Assembly (NCBI GenBank): GCA_018058125.1
Contig: JAGPCH010000109.1
Location: forward strand, 1-6,031
Length of the DNA: 6,031 nt
Source of the DNA: Ignavibacteria bacterium
GTDB lineage: Bacteria; Bacteroidota; Ignavibacteria; Tepidaquicellales; Tepidaquicellaceae
Reading direction: 5' to 3'
Made by a program: the position numbers and the translations under genes
Shown here: in pieces, positions 1 to 5,906 of the stretch
Layout of the letters: each line of letters opens with the position of its first letter
Numbering within the stretch: position 1 is the stretch's first letter
The notes under the pieces: generated by a model
What the model saw: the letters and a program-made list of their open reading frames with translations, nothing else
Told to the model about the DNA's origin: nothing
Database searches by the model: none

Positions 1-147
1 GCACTTTACGGAGTGATCAAAACGTTGTTTATAAAAAAACAATATGACGAGACATCAGAGGCAATTCAAAAATTTGAAGAGAGATATCCAACCAGTTCTT
101 ATTTAAGAAATGTACTTTCCATAAAAAATCAGATACCGAAATTTTAA
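1..147 (+). CDS. C-terminal end of a TPR-like protein (5' end outside window)
   Basis: Reading frame 1 is open from the left edge to a TAA at 145-147 and gives 48 residues. They read like the last helices of a tetratricopeptide-type protein: a helix pair containing YDETSEAIQKFEERYP, then SSYL, a pattern typical of YfiO/BamD- or YbgF-like repeats in which a helix ends at a 'YP' turn. No start, signal peptide or catalytic part is visible, so the full function cannot be given. The stop lies only six bases before the thioesterase start, and both genes run the same way, so they probably share a transcript. The repeat-family call is inference from a short segment. That the frame is coding is supported by its composition and by the tight junction. 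Confidence 0.6.
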   Translation, partial: ALYGVIKTLFIKKQYDETSEAIQKFEERYPTSSYLRNVLSIKNQIPKF

Positions 148-153
148 AATACT

Positions 154-639
154 ATGAGTTCAAAAACAGTCAGCCGCTCCAAAGTCGAAATGATCGAGTT
201 AGTTCTTCCTAATGATACGAATATACTGGGGAACCTTCTCGGAGGAAGACTGATGCACTGGATAGACATTGCTGCAGCGCTTTCGGCAGCGAGACATTGT
301 AACACGGTTGCAGTCACTGCCGCAGTTGATGATCTGAATTTTCATCATCCGATACTGCTGGGAAATATTGTCAGGCTGAAAGCCGCTGTCAACAGGGCTT
401 TCAATACTTCAATGGATGTAGGAGTAAGAGTGGAAGTCGAAGAGATCGCAACGGGAAATATTATTCATACAAACAGCGCTTATCTTACTTTTGTGAGTAT
501 TGATAATGAAACTAAAAGACCAGCCAGAGTCCCGGAGATCATTCCGGAATCCGACGTAGAAAAGAGAAGATATGAACAGGCATTGAGAAGACGACAGCAA
601 AGACTATCGGAAAAGCATGGTATAATTCATACCGATTAG
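154..639 (+). CDS. Acyl-CoA thioesterase, hotdog fold (YciA/BACH type)
   Basis: This 161-residue protein is predicted to hydrolyse acyl-CoA to free acid and CoA in the cytoplasm. The hotdog signature is clear: PNDTN at 19-23, Gly26, then GGRLMHWID at 30-38. Asn23 and Asp38 fall at the conserved, probably catalytic positions of this family. The second half of the fold holds VDDLNFHHPILLGN (58-71) and FNTSMDVGVRVEVEE (83-97), the usual central strands, followed by TNSAYLTFV. One hotdog domain is present, so it should work as an oligomer, known to be hexameric in YciA. The tail from about residue 135 is strongly basic and helical (KRRYEQALRRRQQRL). The ATG at 154 is preferred over Met13 because the TVSxSxVEM lead-in is typical of the family. 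There is no Shine-Dalgarno; the leader is AATACT. It follows the TPR gene by six bases. A 64-base gap separates it from ccmA, and no functional link to heme handling is evident. Chain-length specificity cannot be read from the sequence. Confidence 0.9.
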   Translation: MSSKTVSRSKVEMIELVLPNDTNILGNLLGGRLMHWIDIAAALSAARHCNTVAVTAAVDDLNFHHPILLGNIVRLKAAVNRAFNTSMDVGVRVEVEEIATGNIIHTNSAYLTFVSIDNETKRPARVPEIIPESDVEKRRYEQALRRRQQRLSEKHGIIHTD

Positions 640-703
640 ATGCTCTTCATATTCTTTTAACATATCTATATTAGCATATAGCTTATTTCTTATTTCTTAT
701 TTA

Positions 704-1348
704 ATGCTCAAAACCGAAATAAATTGCGAAAACCTTTCCAAATCCTTTTCAGGAAAATACATTTTTAAAAATTTTAGTTTTAATTTTAAACCCGGAAGTT
801 CTACAGTCATTACCGGAAGGAACGGATCCGGGAAATCCACACTCGTAAAGGTCATCTCAAATCTGATTCAGCCTTCGAAAGGCAGGATCTCTTTTAAGTT
901 AAACGATAAGAAAATTCTAAATTCAGATATCTTCAGAAATACGGGACTGGTTTCTCCATACCTGAATCTATATGATGAACTTACAGGGATCGAGAATCTT
1001 ACTTTTTTTTATGAACTTAAGTCCGGCGGAAAAACAAACGATCCAAAGAATAAAGAAAAAATTGAATATTATCTGAAAAAAGTGAATATGTATGAAAGAA
1101 GAAATGATGTGATAAGAACATATTCAACCGGCATGAAACAAAAACTAAAAATTGCTTTTGCTCTCATGAATGAACCGGAAATTTTAATACTCGATGAACC
1201 GGGATCTAACCTTGACAAAGAAGGCAAAGATCTGATCAGAAATATCTGTGATGAACAAAAACAAAAGGGGATACTGATACTTGCAACCAATAACGAGAGA
1301 GAAAAAGAATATTGCAATGAACTTATTAATATTGAGGATTATAAGTGA
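704..1348 (+). CDS. ccmA: CcmA-type ABC transporter ATPase (cytochrome c maturation)
   Basis: This 214-residue ABC nucleotide-binding protein is the predicted cytoplasmic ATPase of the CcmAB complex, which uses ATP to release heme-loaded CcmE from CcmC/CcmD. Visible motifs are Walker A GRNGSGKST (38-46), signature STGMK (141-145), Walker B LILDEP (161-166, Asp164 and Glu165) and D-loop SNLD (168-171). Two usual elements are altered. The Q-loop region (81-99, GLVSPYLNLYDELT onward) has no glutamine, and the switch histidine after Walker B is Asn196 in ATNN. The other motifs are intact and there is no frameshift, so this looks like a lineage variant and not a decayed gene. The length fits CcmA (about 200 residues). 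The name rests mainly on the adjoining ccmB, since ABC ATPases are hard to tell apart by motifs alone. The start ATG has a T/A-rich leader with no Shine-Dalgarno. The stop TGA overlaps the ccmB ATG. Confidence 0.85.
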   Translation: MLKTEINCENLSKSFSGKYIFKNFSFNFKPGSSTVITGRNGSGKSTLVKVISNLIQPSKGRISFKLNDKKILNSDIFRNTGLVSPYLNLYDELTGIENLTFFYELKSGGKTNDPKNKEKIEYYLKKVNMYERRNDVIRTYSTGMKQKLKIAFALMNEPEILILDEPGSNLDKEGKDLIRNICDEQKQKGILILATNNEREKEYCNELINIEDYK

Positions 1349-2019
1349 TGGGTGATATTTTCAGATCAACAATAAATGTTTTTAAAAAAGACCTTATCTC
1401 GGAGCTAAGGACAAGGTATGCGCTTAACTCTCTTATTATGTTTGTACTGGTGTCTATATCGATCATAAGGTTTGCGATCGGTGATGAAAAAATAGACAAT
1501 GAGATATTATCCGGTTTGTTATGGATCGTCATATTCTTCTCCGCCTCCGGAGGATTATCAAGGACATTTGTAAAAGAGGAAGAAAAGGAAACATCGGTAG
1601 CACTGAAAATGAGCGTTGATTCGGCAGGTGTCTTTACGGGTAAGTTATTGTTTAATTTTGTTTTGACCATTATTCTGAATTTCCTGATAACTATACTTTT
1701 TATAATGATCACTGATTATCAGATAAATAACGTGTGGGGATTTATATTAGTAATAGCTATCGGAAACATTGGTCTTGTATCCGCTTCGACTATCATAGCA
1801 GCTATCATTTCAAAAGCAAATTCCAAAGGTACGCTTTATCCTGTATTGTCATTTCCTGTGCTTATTCCATTACTTGTAACTGTCATCAGCGCTACCAAGC
1901 TTACAAGCGCCGGCGCTCAAACCGGAGGACTCTATGAAGAGTTTGTGATATTGATCTCTTATTCGATTGTAATCACAACTGTCTCCCTCATGCTGTTTAA
2001 ATTTGTCTGGGAGGATTAA
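1348..2019 (+). CDS. ccmB: CcmB heme-exporter-type membrane subunit
   Basis: This 223-residue integral membrane protein is the permease partner of CcmA. Six hydrophobic segments are visible at about 26-45, 52-71, 98-122, 130-154, 162-183 and 198-220. That matches the six-helix CcmB fold, and the length is close to the usual 220. Typical CcmB features are the N-terminal KKDLxxELRTRYALNSLIMF stretch, the SGGLSRTFVKEEEKET loop at 67-82, where the permease is expected to contact the ATPase, and the GTLYPVLSFPVLIPLL segment at 161-176. The ATG at 1348 overlaps the ccmA TGA by one base (TGATG), a layout that suggests translational coupling. A GTG at 1345 in the same frame would add one residue and cannot be excluded; GAGG at 1334-1337 could serve either. 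Despite the older 'heme exporter' name, the known role is release of holo-CcmE and not heme transport. Confidence 0.9.
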   Translation: MGDIFRSTINVFKKDLISELRTRYALNSLIMFVLVSISIIRFAIGDEKIDNEILSGLLWIVIFFSASGGLSRTFVKEEEKETSVALKMSVDSAGVFTGKLLFNFVLTIILNFLITILFIMITDYQINNVWGFILVIAIGNIGLVSASTIIAAIISKANSKGTLYPVLSFPVLIPLLVTVISATKLTSAGAQTGGLYEEFVILISYSIVITTVSLMLFKFVWED

Positions 2020-2113
2020 TATTTTGAGTTATATTAAACAATTATAAATTGTAAATTTGTAAACATTTACCAATAAATTTTAAAAAACCTTAAATAATTT
2101 TAAATATTCTTAC
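2020..2113 (+). promoter_or_regulatory. AT-rich leader with short inverted repeats before the lipoprotein gene
   Basis: These 94 bases between ccmB and the lipoprotein gene have no plausible reading frame and are almost entirely A/T. Two adjoining inverted repeats are visible: ACAATT-ATA-AATTGT at 2038-2052 (perfect 6-bp arms) and GTAAAT at 2051-2056 facing ATTTAC at 2065-2070. The second half also has a TTTG (2056-2059) followed by TAAATTTT (2074-2081), resembling the Bacteroidota -33/-7 elements, but the 14-base spacing is shorter than usual. The region could hold a promoter or operator giving the lipoprotein gene its own expression. AT-rich DNA produces such matches easily, so this is a weak inference. 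Confidence 0.25.
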
Positions 2114-2599
2114 ATGAAAATTCTTTCAATATTTATCTTAACTGCATTATTAATATCAGGATGTTCTAAAATGGAAGAGAAAAAAACCGGGGAAGATACA
2201 AAAACTCCTGACCCGCGTTCTGCTCCTTCCACAACCAAAGAAAATAATAACACAACAGAAAACAAATCTGGATCTGAAAACAAAACCTCAACAGATAAAA
2301 AATCAGACGGACAGACAGATGATAAAGCTATAGAGCTTTCTGCAGCAGCAGACAAATCATATTCAGCTTATGAATCCGATAAATCCGAAACCAATAAAAA
2401 AGCTGTAATAGAAAAATGTCTTGATGCTGGAAATTACCTTATGTTTGATGCTGATCTCCCTGCCAAGGAAAAATACAGACCGGCATTGAAATATTACCGA
2501 ATGGTGCTCGAAGCTGATCCGTCTAATGAAGAGGCAATAAAAAATAAAACCGAGATCGAGAGAATTTATGAGAGTATGGGAATGCCAATACCGAAATAA
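2114..2599 (+). CDS. Lipoprotein with polar linker and TPR-like C-terminal domain, function unknown
   Basis: I do not recognise this 161-residue protein. It begins with a lipoprotein signal peptide: MKILSIFILTALL, then the lipobox ISGC with Cys17 as the lipidated residue. Ser18 follows, and no Asp is there to suggest inner-membrane retention. Residues 18-72 form a disordered-looking linker rich in Lys, Glu, Asp, Thr, Ser and Asn. Residues 73-157 look helical and resemble a degenerate TPR unit, especially YRPALKYYRMVLEADPSNEEAIKNK (121-145; split as YRPALKYYRMVLEADP and SNEEAIKNK), with the usual 'DPSNEEA' turn. It ends with a Pro-rich tail. It lies between ccmB and ccmC on the same strand, 42 bases before ccmC, so it is probably co-transcribed and acts outside the cytoplasm. 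TPR proteins (CcmI, NrfG) bind apocytochrome c in known System I machines, so a similar role is possible but is inference. There is no CxxCH or thioredoxin CxxC motif. There is no Shine-Dalgarno (leader ATTCTTAC). Confidence 0.8.
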   Translation: MKILSIFILTALLISGCSKMEEKKTGEDTKTPDPRSAPSTTKENNNTTENKSGSENKTSTDKKSDGQTDDKAIELSAAADKSYSAYESDKSETNKKAVIEKCLDAGNYLMFDADLPAKEKYRPALKYYRMVLEADPSNEEAIKNKTEIERIYESMGMPIPK

Positions 2600-2641
2600 T
2601 TTTAAGTTATTTTTGATCTTCCAAAAAAACAGAATTACCAA

Positions 2642-3307
2642 ATGAATTCAATTTTAAAAATATCAATATTTGTAATTATATCCGGAGTCATCATTTCCGG
2701 ATTGATTCTGCCGATACCATTCATACCGGCCCTCGGAGACAAAGCAAGGATCCTTTATTTTCATGTGCCAATGTCATGGATAGCTGTGCTTGCCTTCTTT
2801 ATGTCAATGTACTACTCGATCAGATATTTAAAAACGCGGGAAAATGATTTTGATATCAGGTCTTATTCGGCGGCAAGTCTGGGATTCATGTTCTGCATAC
2901 TTGCAACTGCAACCGGTTCGCTATGGGCTAAGTTCAGCTGGGGTTCATTCTGGAACTGGGATCCGAGACAGACATCTATTTTTATATTACTGCTGATCTA
3001 CGGCGCTTACTTTGCATTAAGATCAGCAATTGATTCAGACGAACAGCGCGCAAAACTTTCATCGGTCTATTCAATAATAGCAGCAGTCACTGTACCTTTT
3101 TTTGTTTTTATAATGCCGAGACTTGTAGAGAGTCTGCATCCGGATCCGATTGTAAATACACAGGGAAAGATCAACATGGACAGTACCATGTTAACTATTT
3201 TTCTGACATCGCTCTTCGGATTTACATTGCTGTTTTTCTGGTGTCTGAATATTAAAGTAAGAATTGAAAGATTAATTTTAAAACAATTAAGGAGTATAAC
3301 AGGATAA
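2642..3307 (+). CDS. ccmC: CcmC heme-handling membrane protein (WWD family)
   Basis: This 221-residue inner-membrane protein is predicted to bind heme and attach it to the chaperone CcmE on the periplasmic side. The WWD signature is plain: WGSFWNWDPRQTS at 100-112 (Trp100, Trp104, Trp106, Asp107, Arg109). The two axial histidines known for CcmC are present: His41 in YFHVPMSW and His166 in VESLHPDP, matching E. coli His60 and His184. Six hydrophobic stretches lie at about 5-23, 43-62, 76-95, 112-128, 142-158 and 183-204, as expected. The single WWD domain and short length separate it from CcmF. The protein ends with a basic cytoplasmic tail (VRIERLILKQLR). The start has no Shine-Dalgarno; the leader is A-rich (AATTACCAA). 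Its TAA overlaps the next ATG by one base (TAATG), linking it to the ccmD-family gene. Confidence 0.95.
   Translation: MNSILKISIFVIISGVIISGLILPIPFIPALGDKARILYFHVPMSWIAVLAFFMSMYYSIRYLKTRENDFDIRSYSAASLGFMFCILATATGSLWAKFSWGSFWNWDPRQTSIFILLLIYGAYFALRSAIDSDEQRAKLSSVYSIIAAVTVPFFVFIMPRLVESLHPDPIVNTQGKINMDSTMLTIFLTSLFGFTLLFFWCLNIKVRIERLILKQLRSITG
3289..3294 (+). promoter_or_regulatory. Shine-Dalgarno-like AAGGAG before the ccmD-family gene
   Basis: AAGGAG sits inside the end of ccmC, 12 bases before the ATG at 3307. It is the best Shine-Dalgarno match in front of any start in the window; the other genes have little or none, ccmB having only GAGG. The spacing is a little long. Together with the TAATG overlap it supports reinitiation at, or direct initiation of, the small downstream gene. 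Confidence 0.4.
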
Positions 3308-3444
3308 TGGGTTCACTATATGATTTTCTTGAAACAAACTCCATGTATGTAGTAATGCTGATCATCCTTATCATATGGATCGGGATCTTCGGATATATGT
3401 GGAGACTTGACGGCAAAGTAAAAAAACTGGAAAAGGATATTTAA
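3307..3444 (+). CDS. ccmD: CcmD-family small membrane protein
   Basis: This 45-residue gene starts at an ATG sharing its A with the ccmC stop (TAATG) and ends at a TAA at 3442-3444. The protein has a short polar N-terminus (MGSLYDFLETNS), one membrane helix at about 13-31 (MYVVMLIILIIWIGIFGYM) and a charged helical tail (RLDGKVKKLEKDI). That layout, with the W-x-G-I-F-x-Y and LDxKVKKLEK pattern, matches the short 'CcmD family' proteins found after ccmC in Bacteroidota-like genomes. In known systems CcmD is a small adaptor that stays with CcmC and CcmE and is needed to release holo-CcmE to CcmAB. The topology is probably N-out, C-in, as reported for E. coli CcmD. Sequence conservation across CcmD is low, so the name rests on topology, size, position and this tail pattern together. 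Confidence 0.85.
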   Translation: MGSLYDFLETNSMYVVMLIILIIWIGIFGYMWRLDGKVKKLEKDI

Positions 3445-3632
3445 GATATTAAGATTAAGATCGGATTAAGCGGATTTTAAACTTTATACTGTTTTAATTT
3501 TTTCCTGAAAGTAATAAAATTTTTTACGGTAACAGTTACTAAGACACAATGTAAACCGGCATTTTTGATCTGGATGAAATATACCCCGGAATTTATTTTT
3601 AACTTTTTTACACCACACTAAACAAGAATACT
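3445..3632. other. Non-coding gap between ccmD and ccmF, with a short palindrome
   Basis: These 188 bases hold no convincing gene. The first part repeats a GATTAAG-like word (around 3446-3470), and six T's at 3498-3503 follow a very weak A/T stem (3477-3482 with 3491-3497). An 11-base palindrome GTAAC-A-GTTAC lies at 3529-3539, placed between a poor -35-like TTTACG (3523-3528) and a -10-like CACAAT (3545-3550) with a 16-base spacer. This might be a promoter with an operator for ccmF, but each element matches consensus only partly. No remnant of ccmE is readable: I see no HxxxY-type heme-binding motif in any frame. Confidence 0.3.
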
Positions 3633-5906
3633 ATGGTAGGAAAGATATTAGTATATATATTTTTTTCGACGGCACTGCTGTCCTGTGTCAGTTATTATCT
3701 CACTCATCTCGGTAAGGAGAAATTCTTAAGTTTCGGCAGACTCTTTTATCATCTGACAGCTATAGGAGTACTTTCGACAGCTGCTTATCTGTTTTATCTT
3801 ATATTCACACATCAGTTCCAGTTTGCTTATGTATGGGAGCAGAGCAGCACTGATCTTCAGATACCGCTTCTTATGTCAACGTTTTATTCCGGACAGGAAG
3901 GAAGTTTCATGCTGTGGACTACGATGACTGCGATCATCGGGATATTTCTATTGAACTATGTTTCCAAAGGTGACCGACTCGAGCCACAGGTCATGTCAGT
4001 ATTTACACTTATCATCGCTTTTCTTGGATTAATATTAATATTAAAATCACCTTTCCTTTATGTGTGGGAAAAATTTGCCGGCGAAGTTGAAGTTGGATTT
4101 ATACCTGCGGAAGGACGCGGACTAAATCCTTTGCTTCAGAATTTCTGGATCACTATTCATCCGCCGACTTTATTTGTCGGCTTTTCTTCACTTGCTGCGC
4201 CGTTCTGTTTTGCGATAGGTACACTCATGAAGAACAGATACGATGACTGGATTAAGTTTTCATTACCATGGCTGTTGTTTTCAGGAATGATATTAGGTCT
4301 CGGAATAATGATGGGCGGCTACTGGGCTTATGGTGTACTCGGATGGGGCGGCTACTGGGCATGGGATCCTGTTGAGAATTCATCACTGGTTCCATGGATT
4401 GTGATCATTGCTGCAATACATACTATGATCGCACAAAAAAGAACCGGAGGATTTAAGAAGACAAATCTTATGCTTTGTATATCGTCTTATTTGCTTGTGC
4501 TATATTCGACATTCTTAACTCGAAGCGGAATACTCGGTGATTCTTCCGTTCATTCTTTTGTCGATCCCGGATATGAAGTTTATCTTGCGCTTGTAGTATT
4601 CATATCGATTTTCACTTTGATATCTATTATTGCCATAGTTTACAGATTCAAAGAGCTTAAAGCGCTCAGCGGTGAATCCAAAAATTTATTTTCACGCGAA
4701 TCAGCATTATTCATCGGAGCTGTAACTCTCTGCGCTTCCGCTCTTGTAATACTTGCCGGAACGAGCTGGCCTATCTTTGCAAAGGGAACCATTGATGCGA
4801 AATTCTATAATGAAATGAATCTCCCGATTGCCATTCTCATAGTTTCAATAAATGGAATTAGTTTGCTGCTAAGATGGAAGACTAATGACGGAAAGAAATT
4901 TTTTCAGGGTCTGATATTTCCGCTTACACTTGCGGCGGTTGTAACTGTCGGGCTTGTAATAATTGGTGTTCAGGATTTTCTTATAGCCTTACTGGCACTT
5001 GCTTCTCTTTTCGCCTTTTTTGTCAATGCCGAACTTGCAGTAAATGCATTCCGAAAAAACAAAACTTCTATTGGAGCTTATGTTGCGCATATCGGAATTG
5101 CTCTGATTTTTCTGGGAATTATAGGTTCATCAAAATACAGTGAAGAAGAAAATATTTCGCTCGAGCTCAATAAACCTATAGAAGCTTTCGGTTACAGGCT
5201 TACTTATATCGGCGCAACTCCGTTTGAGGATCCGAATAATAAAGTTGATACCAAGTATCATTTTAATGTAAAGATTGAAAAAGAAAACAAGGAAATGCTG
5301 CTTTCTCCGGTAATGTACTACAGTGAATATTCAAAAGGGCTGATGAAAAATCCTGACATCGCAAACTTTGCTACGAAAGATTTTTATCTTTCTCCAATGG
5401 GACTTGTAGAGCCGGAGCTTTTTGCTGAAGAAGAACTGATCGAACTCAAAAAGGGTGAGGAAAAAACCATTGACGGTGTATCAGTTCAGTTCAATGATTT
5501 TGATTTCGGAGAAATACAGATGGGAGGCGAGGAAATTCAATCAGGAAATTACACGATCGGCGCGATCATAAAAGTTAAAGATTCTAAATTCACCGAAACA
5601 CTCGAGCCAAAGATCAAATATACAGAAGGCAGTCCGGAGTATCTGCCTGCAAAGATATCAGATAATGAAATTTACAGTTTCTATTTTGTAAAGATGATCG
5701 TAAACGGCGAAGAAAAAGGCGGAGCTACAGCTACCATCGCAGTTGTAAACAAGAATACCGTCAAAGACAAACCAAGAGCAGATGAAACGCTTGTACTCAC
5801 TGCATCCGTCAAACCATTCATAAACGTCCTCTGGGCAGGAACAGGAATACTTGTCATCGGATTTTTCTTTTCGATATTGAGGAGAAGGAAAGAGTTACGA
5901 GTGTAG
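3633..5906 (+). CDS. ccmF: CcmF cytochrome c heme lyase core subunit
   Basis: This 757-residue membrane protein is predicted to take heme from CcmE and, with CcmH-type partners, attach it to CxxCH motifs of apocytochrome c in the periplasm. The WWD domain is clear: GWGGYWAWDPVENSSLVPW at 237-255. All four histidines known to matter are present: His176 (IHPPTLF), His263 (AAIHTM), His307 (SSVHSF) and His486 (AYVAHIGIA), matching E. coli His173, 261, 303 and 491. About fifteen membrane segments can be placed, near 4-22, 38-60, 95-111, 120-138, 178-198, 210-228, 250-267, 277-295, 314-336, 357-376, 396-413, 425-445, 447-467, 480-499 and 728-747. Between the last two lies a soluble, presumably periplasmic domain (about 500-727), roughly twice the size I expect from E. 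coli CcmF (647 residues in total). The C-terminus is basic (RRRKELRV). The last Val codon and the TAG come from the first unit of the downstream tandem repeat. The start lacks a Shine-Dalgarno; its leader AATACT is the same as that of the thioesterase gene. Confidence 0.96.
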   Translation: MVGKILVYIFFSTALLSCVSYYLTHLGKEKFLSFGRLFYHLTAIGVLSTAAYLFYLIFTHQFQFAYVWEQSSTDLQIPLLMSTFYSGQEGSFMLWTTMTAIIGIFLLNYVSKGDRLEPQVMSVFTLIIAFLGLILILKSPFLYVWEKFAGEVEVGFIPAEGRGLNPLLQNFWITIHPPTLFVGFSSLAAPFCFAIGTLMKNRYDDWIKFSLPWLLFSGMILGLGIMMGGYWAYGVLGWGGYWAWDPVENSSLVPWIVIIAAIHTMIAQKRTGGFKKTNLMLCISSYLLVLYSTFLTRSGILGDSSVHSFVDPGYEVYLALVVFISIFTLISIIAIVYRFKELKALSGESKNLFSRESALFIGAVTLCASALVILAGTSWPIFAKGTIDAKFYNEMNLPIAILIVSINGISLLLRWKTNDGKKFFQGLIFPLTLAAVVTVGLVIIGVQDFLIALLALASLFAFFVNAELAVNAFRKNKTSIGAYVAHIGIALIFLGIIGSSKYSEEENISLELNKPIEAFGYRLTYIGATPFEDPNNKVDTKYHFNVKIEKENKEMLLSPVMYYSEYSKGLMKNPDIANFATKDFYLSPMGLVEPELFAEEELIELKKGEEKTIDGVSVQFNDFDFGEIQMGGEEIQSGNYTIGAIIKVKDSKFTETLEPKIKYTEGSPEYLPAKISDNEIYSFYFVKMIVNGEEKGGATATIAVVNKNTVKDKPRADETLVLTASVKPFINVLWAGTGILVIGFFFSILRRRKELRV

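Noticed and set aside
409..600. Antisense open frame opposite the thioesterase gene
   Set aside because: It lies wholly within a well-supported gene, has no family resemblance and no start signal.
1069..1712. Two antisense open frames opposite ccmA and ccmB
   Set aside because: Both are shadows of confident genes; their hydrophobic or Ser-rich composition only mirrors the opposite strand.
1734..1937. Second + strand frame inside ccmB
   Set aside because: It is fully internal to ccmB and its protein is low-quality (Tyr/Ser/His-rich) with no recognisable fold.
2110..2641. Antisense frames opposite the lipoprotein gene
   Set aside because: The Ser/Val-rich translation reflects the Lys/Glu/Thr-rich linker read backwards; no independent gene signal is present.
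3477..3503. Possible intrinsic terminator after ccmD
   Set aside because: The stem is six A/T-rich pairs with a bulge and only one G-C pair; the T-run alone is not enough support.
3565..3585. Sigma-70-like TTGATC and TATACC pair
   Set aside because: The spacer is only nine bases, far from the usual 16-18.
3574..3621. 15-residue frame MKYTPEFIFNFFTPH before ccmF
   Set aside because: It is too short, with no ribosome site and no attenuator-like repeats; chance in AT-rich DNA is likely.
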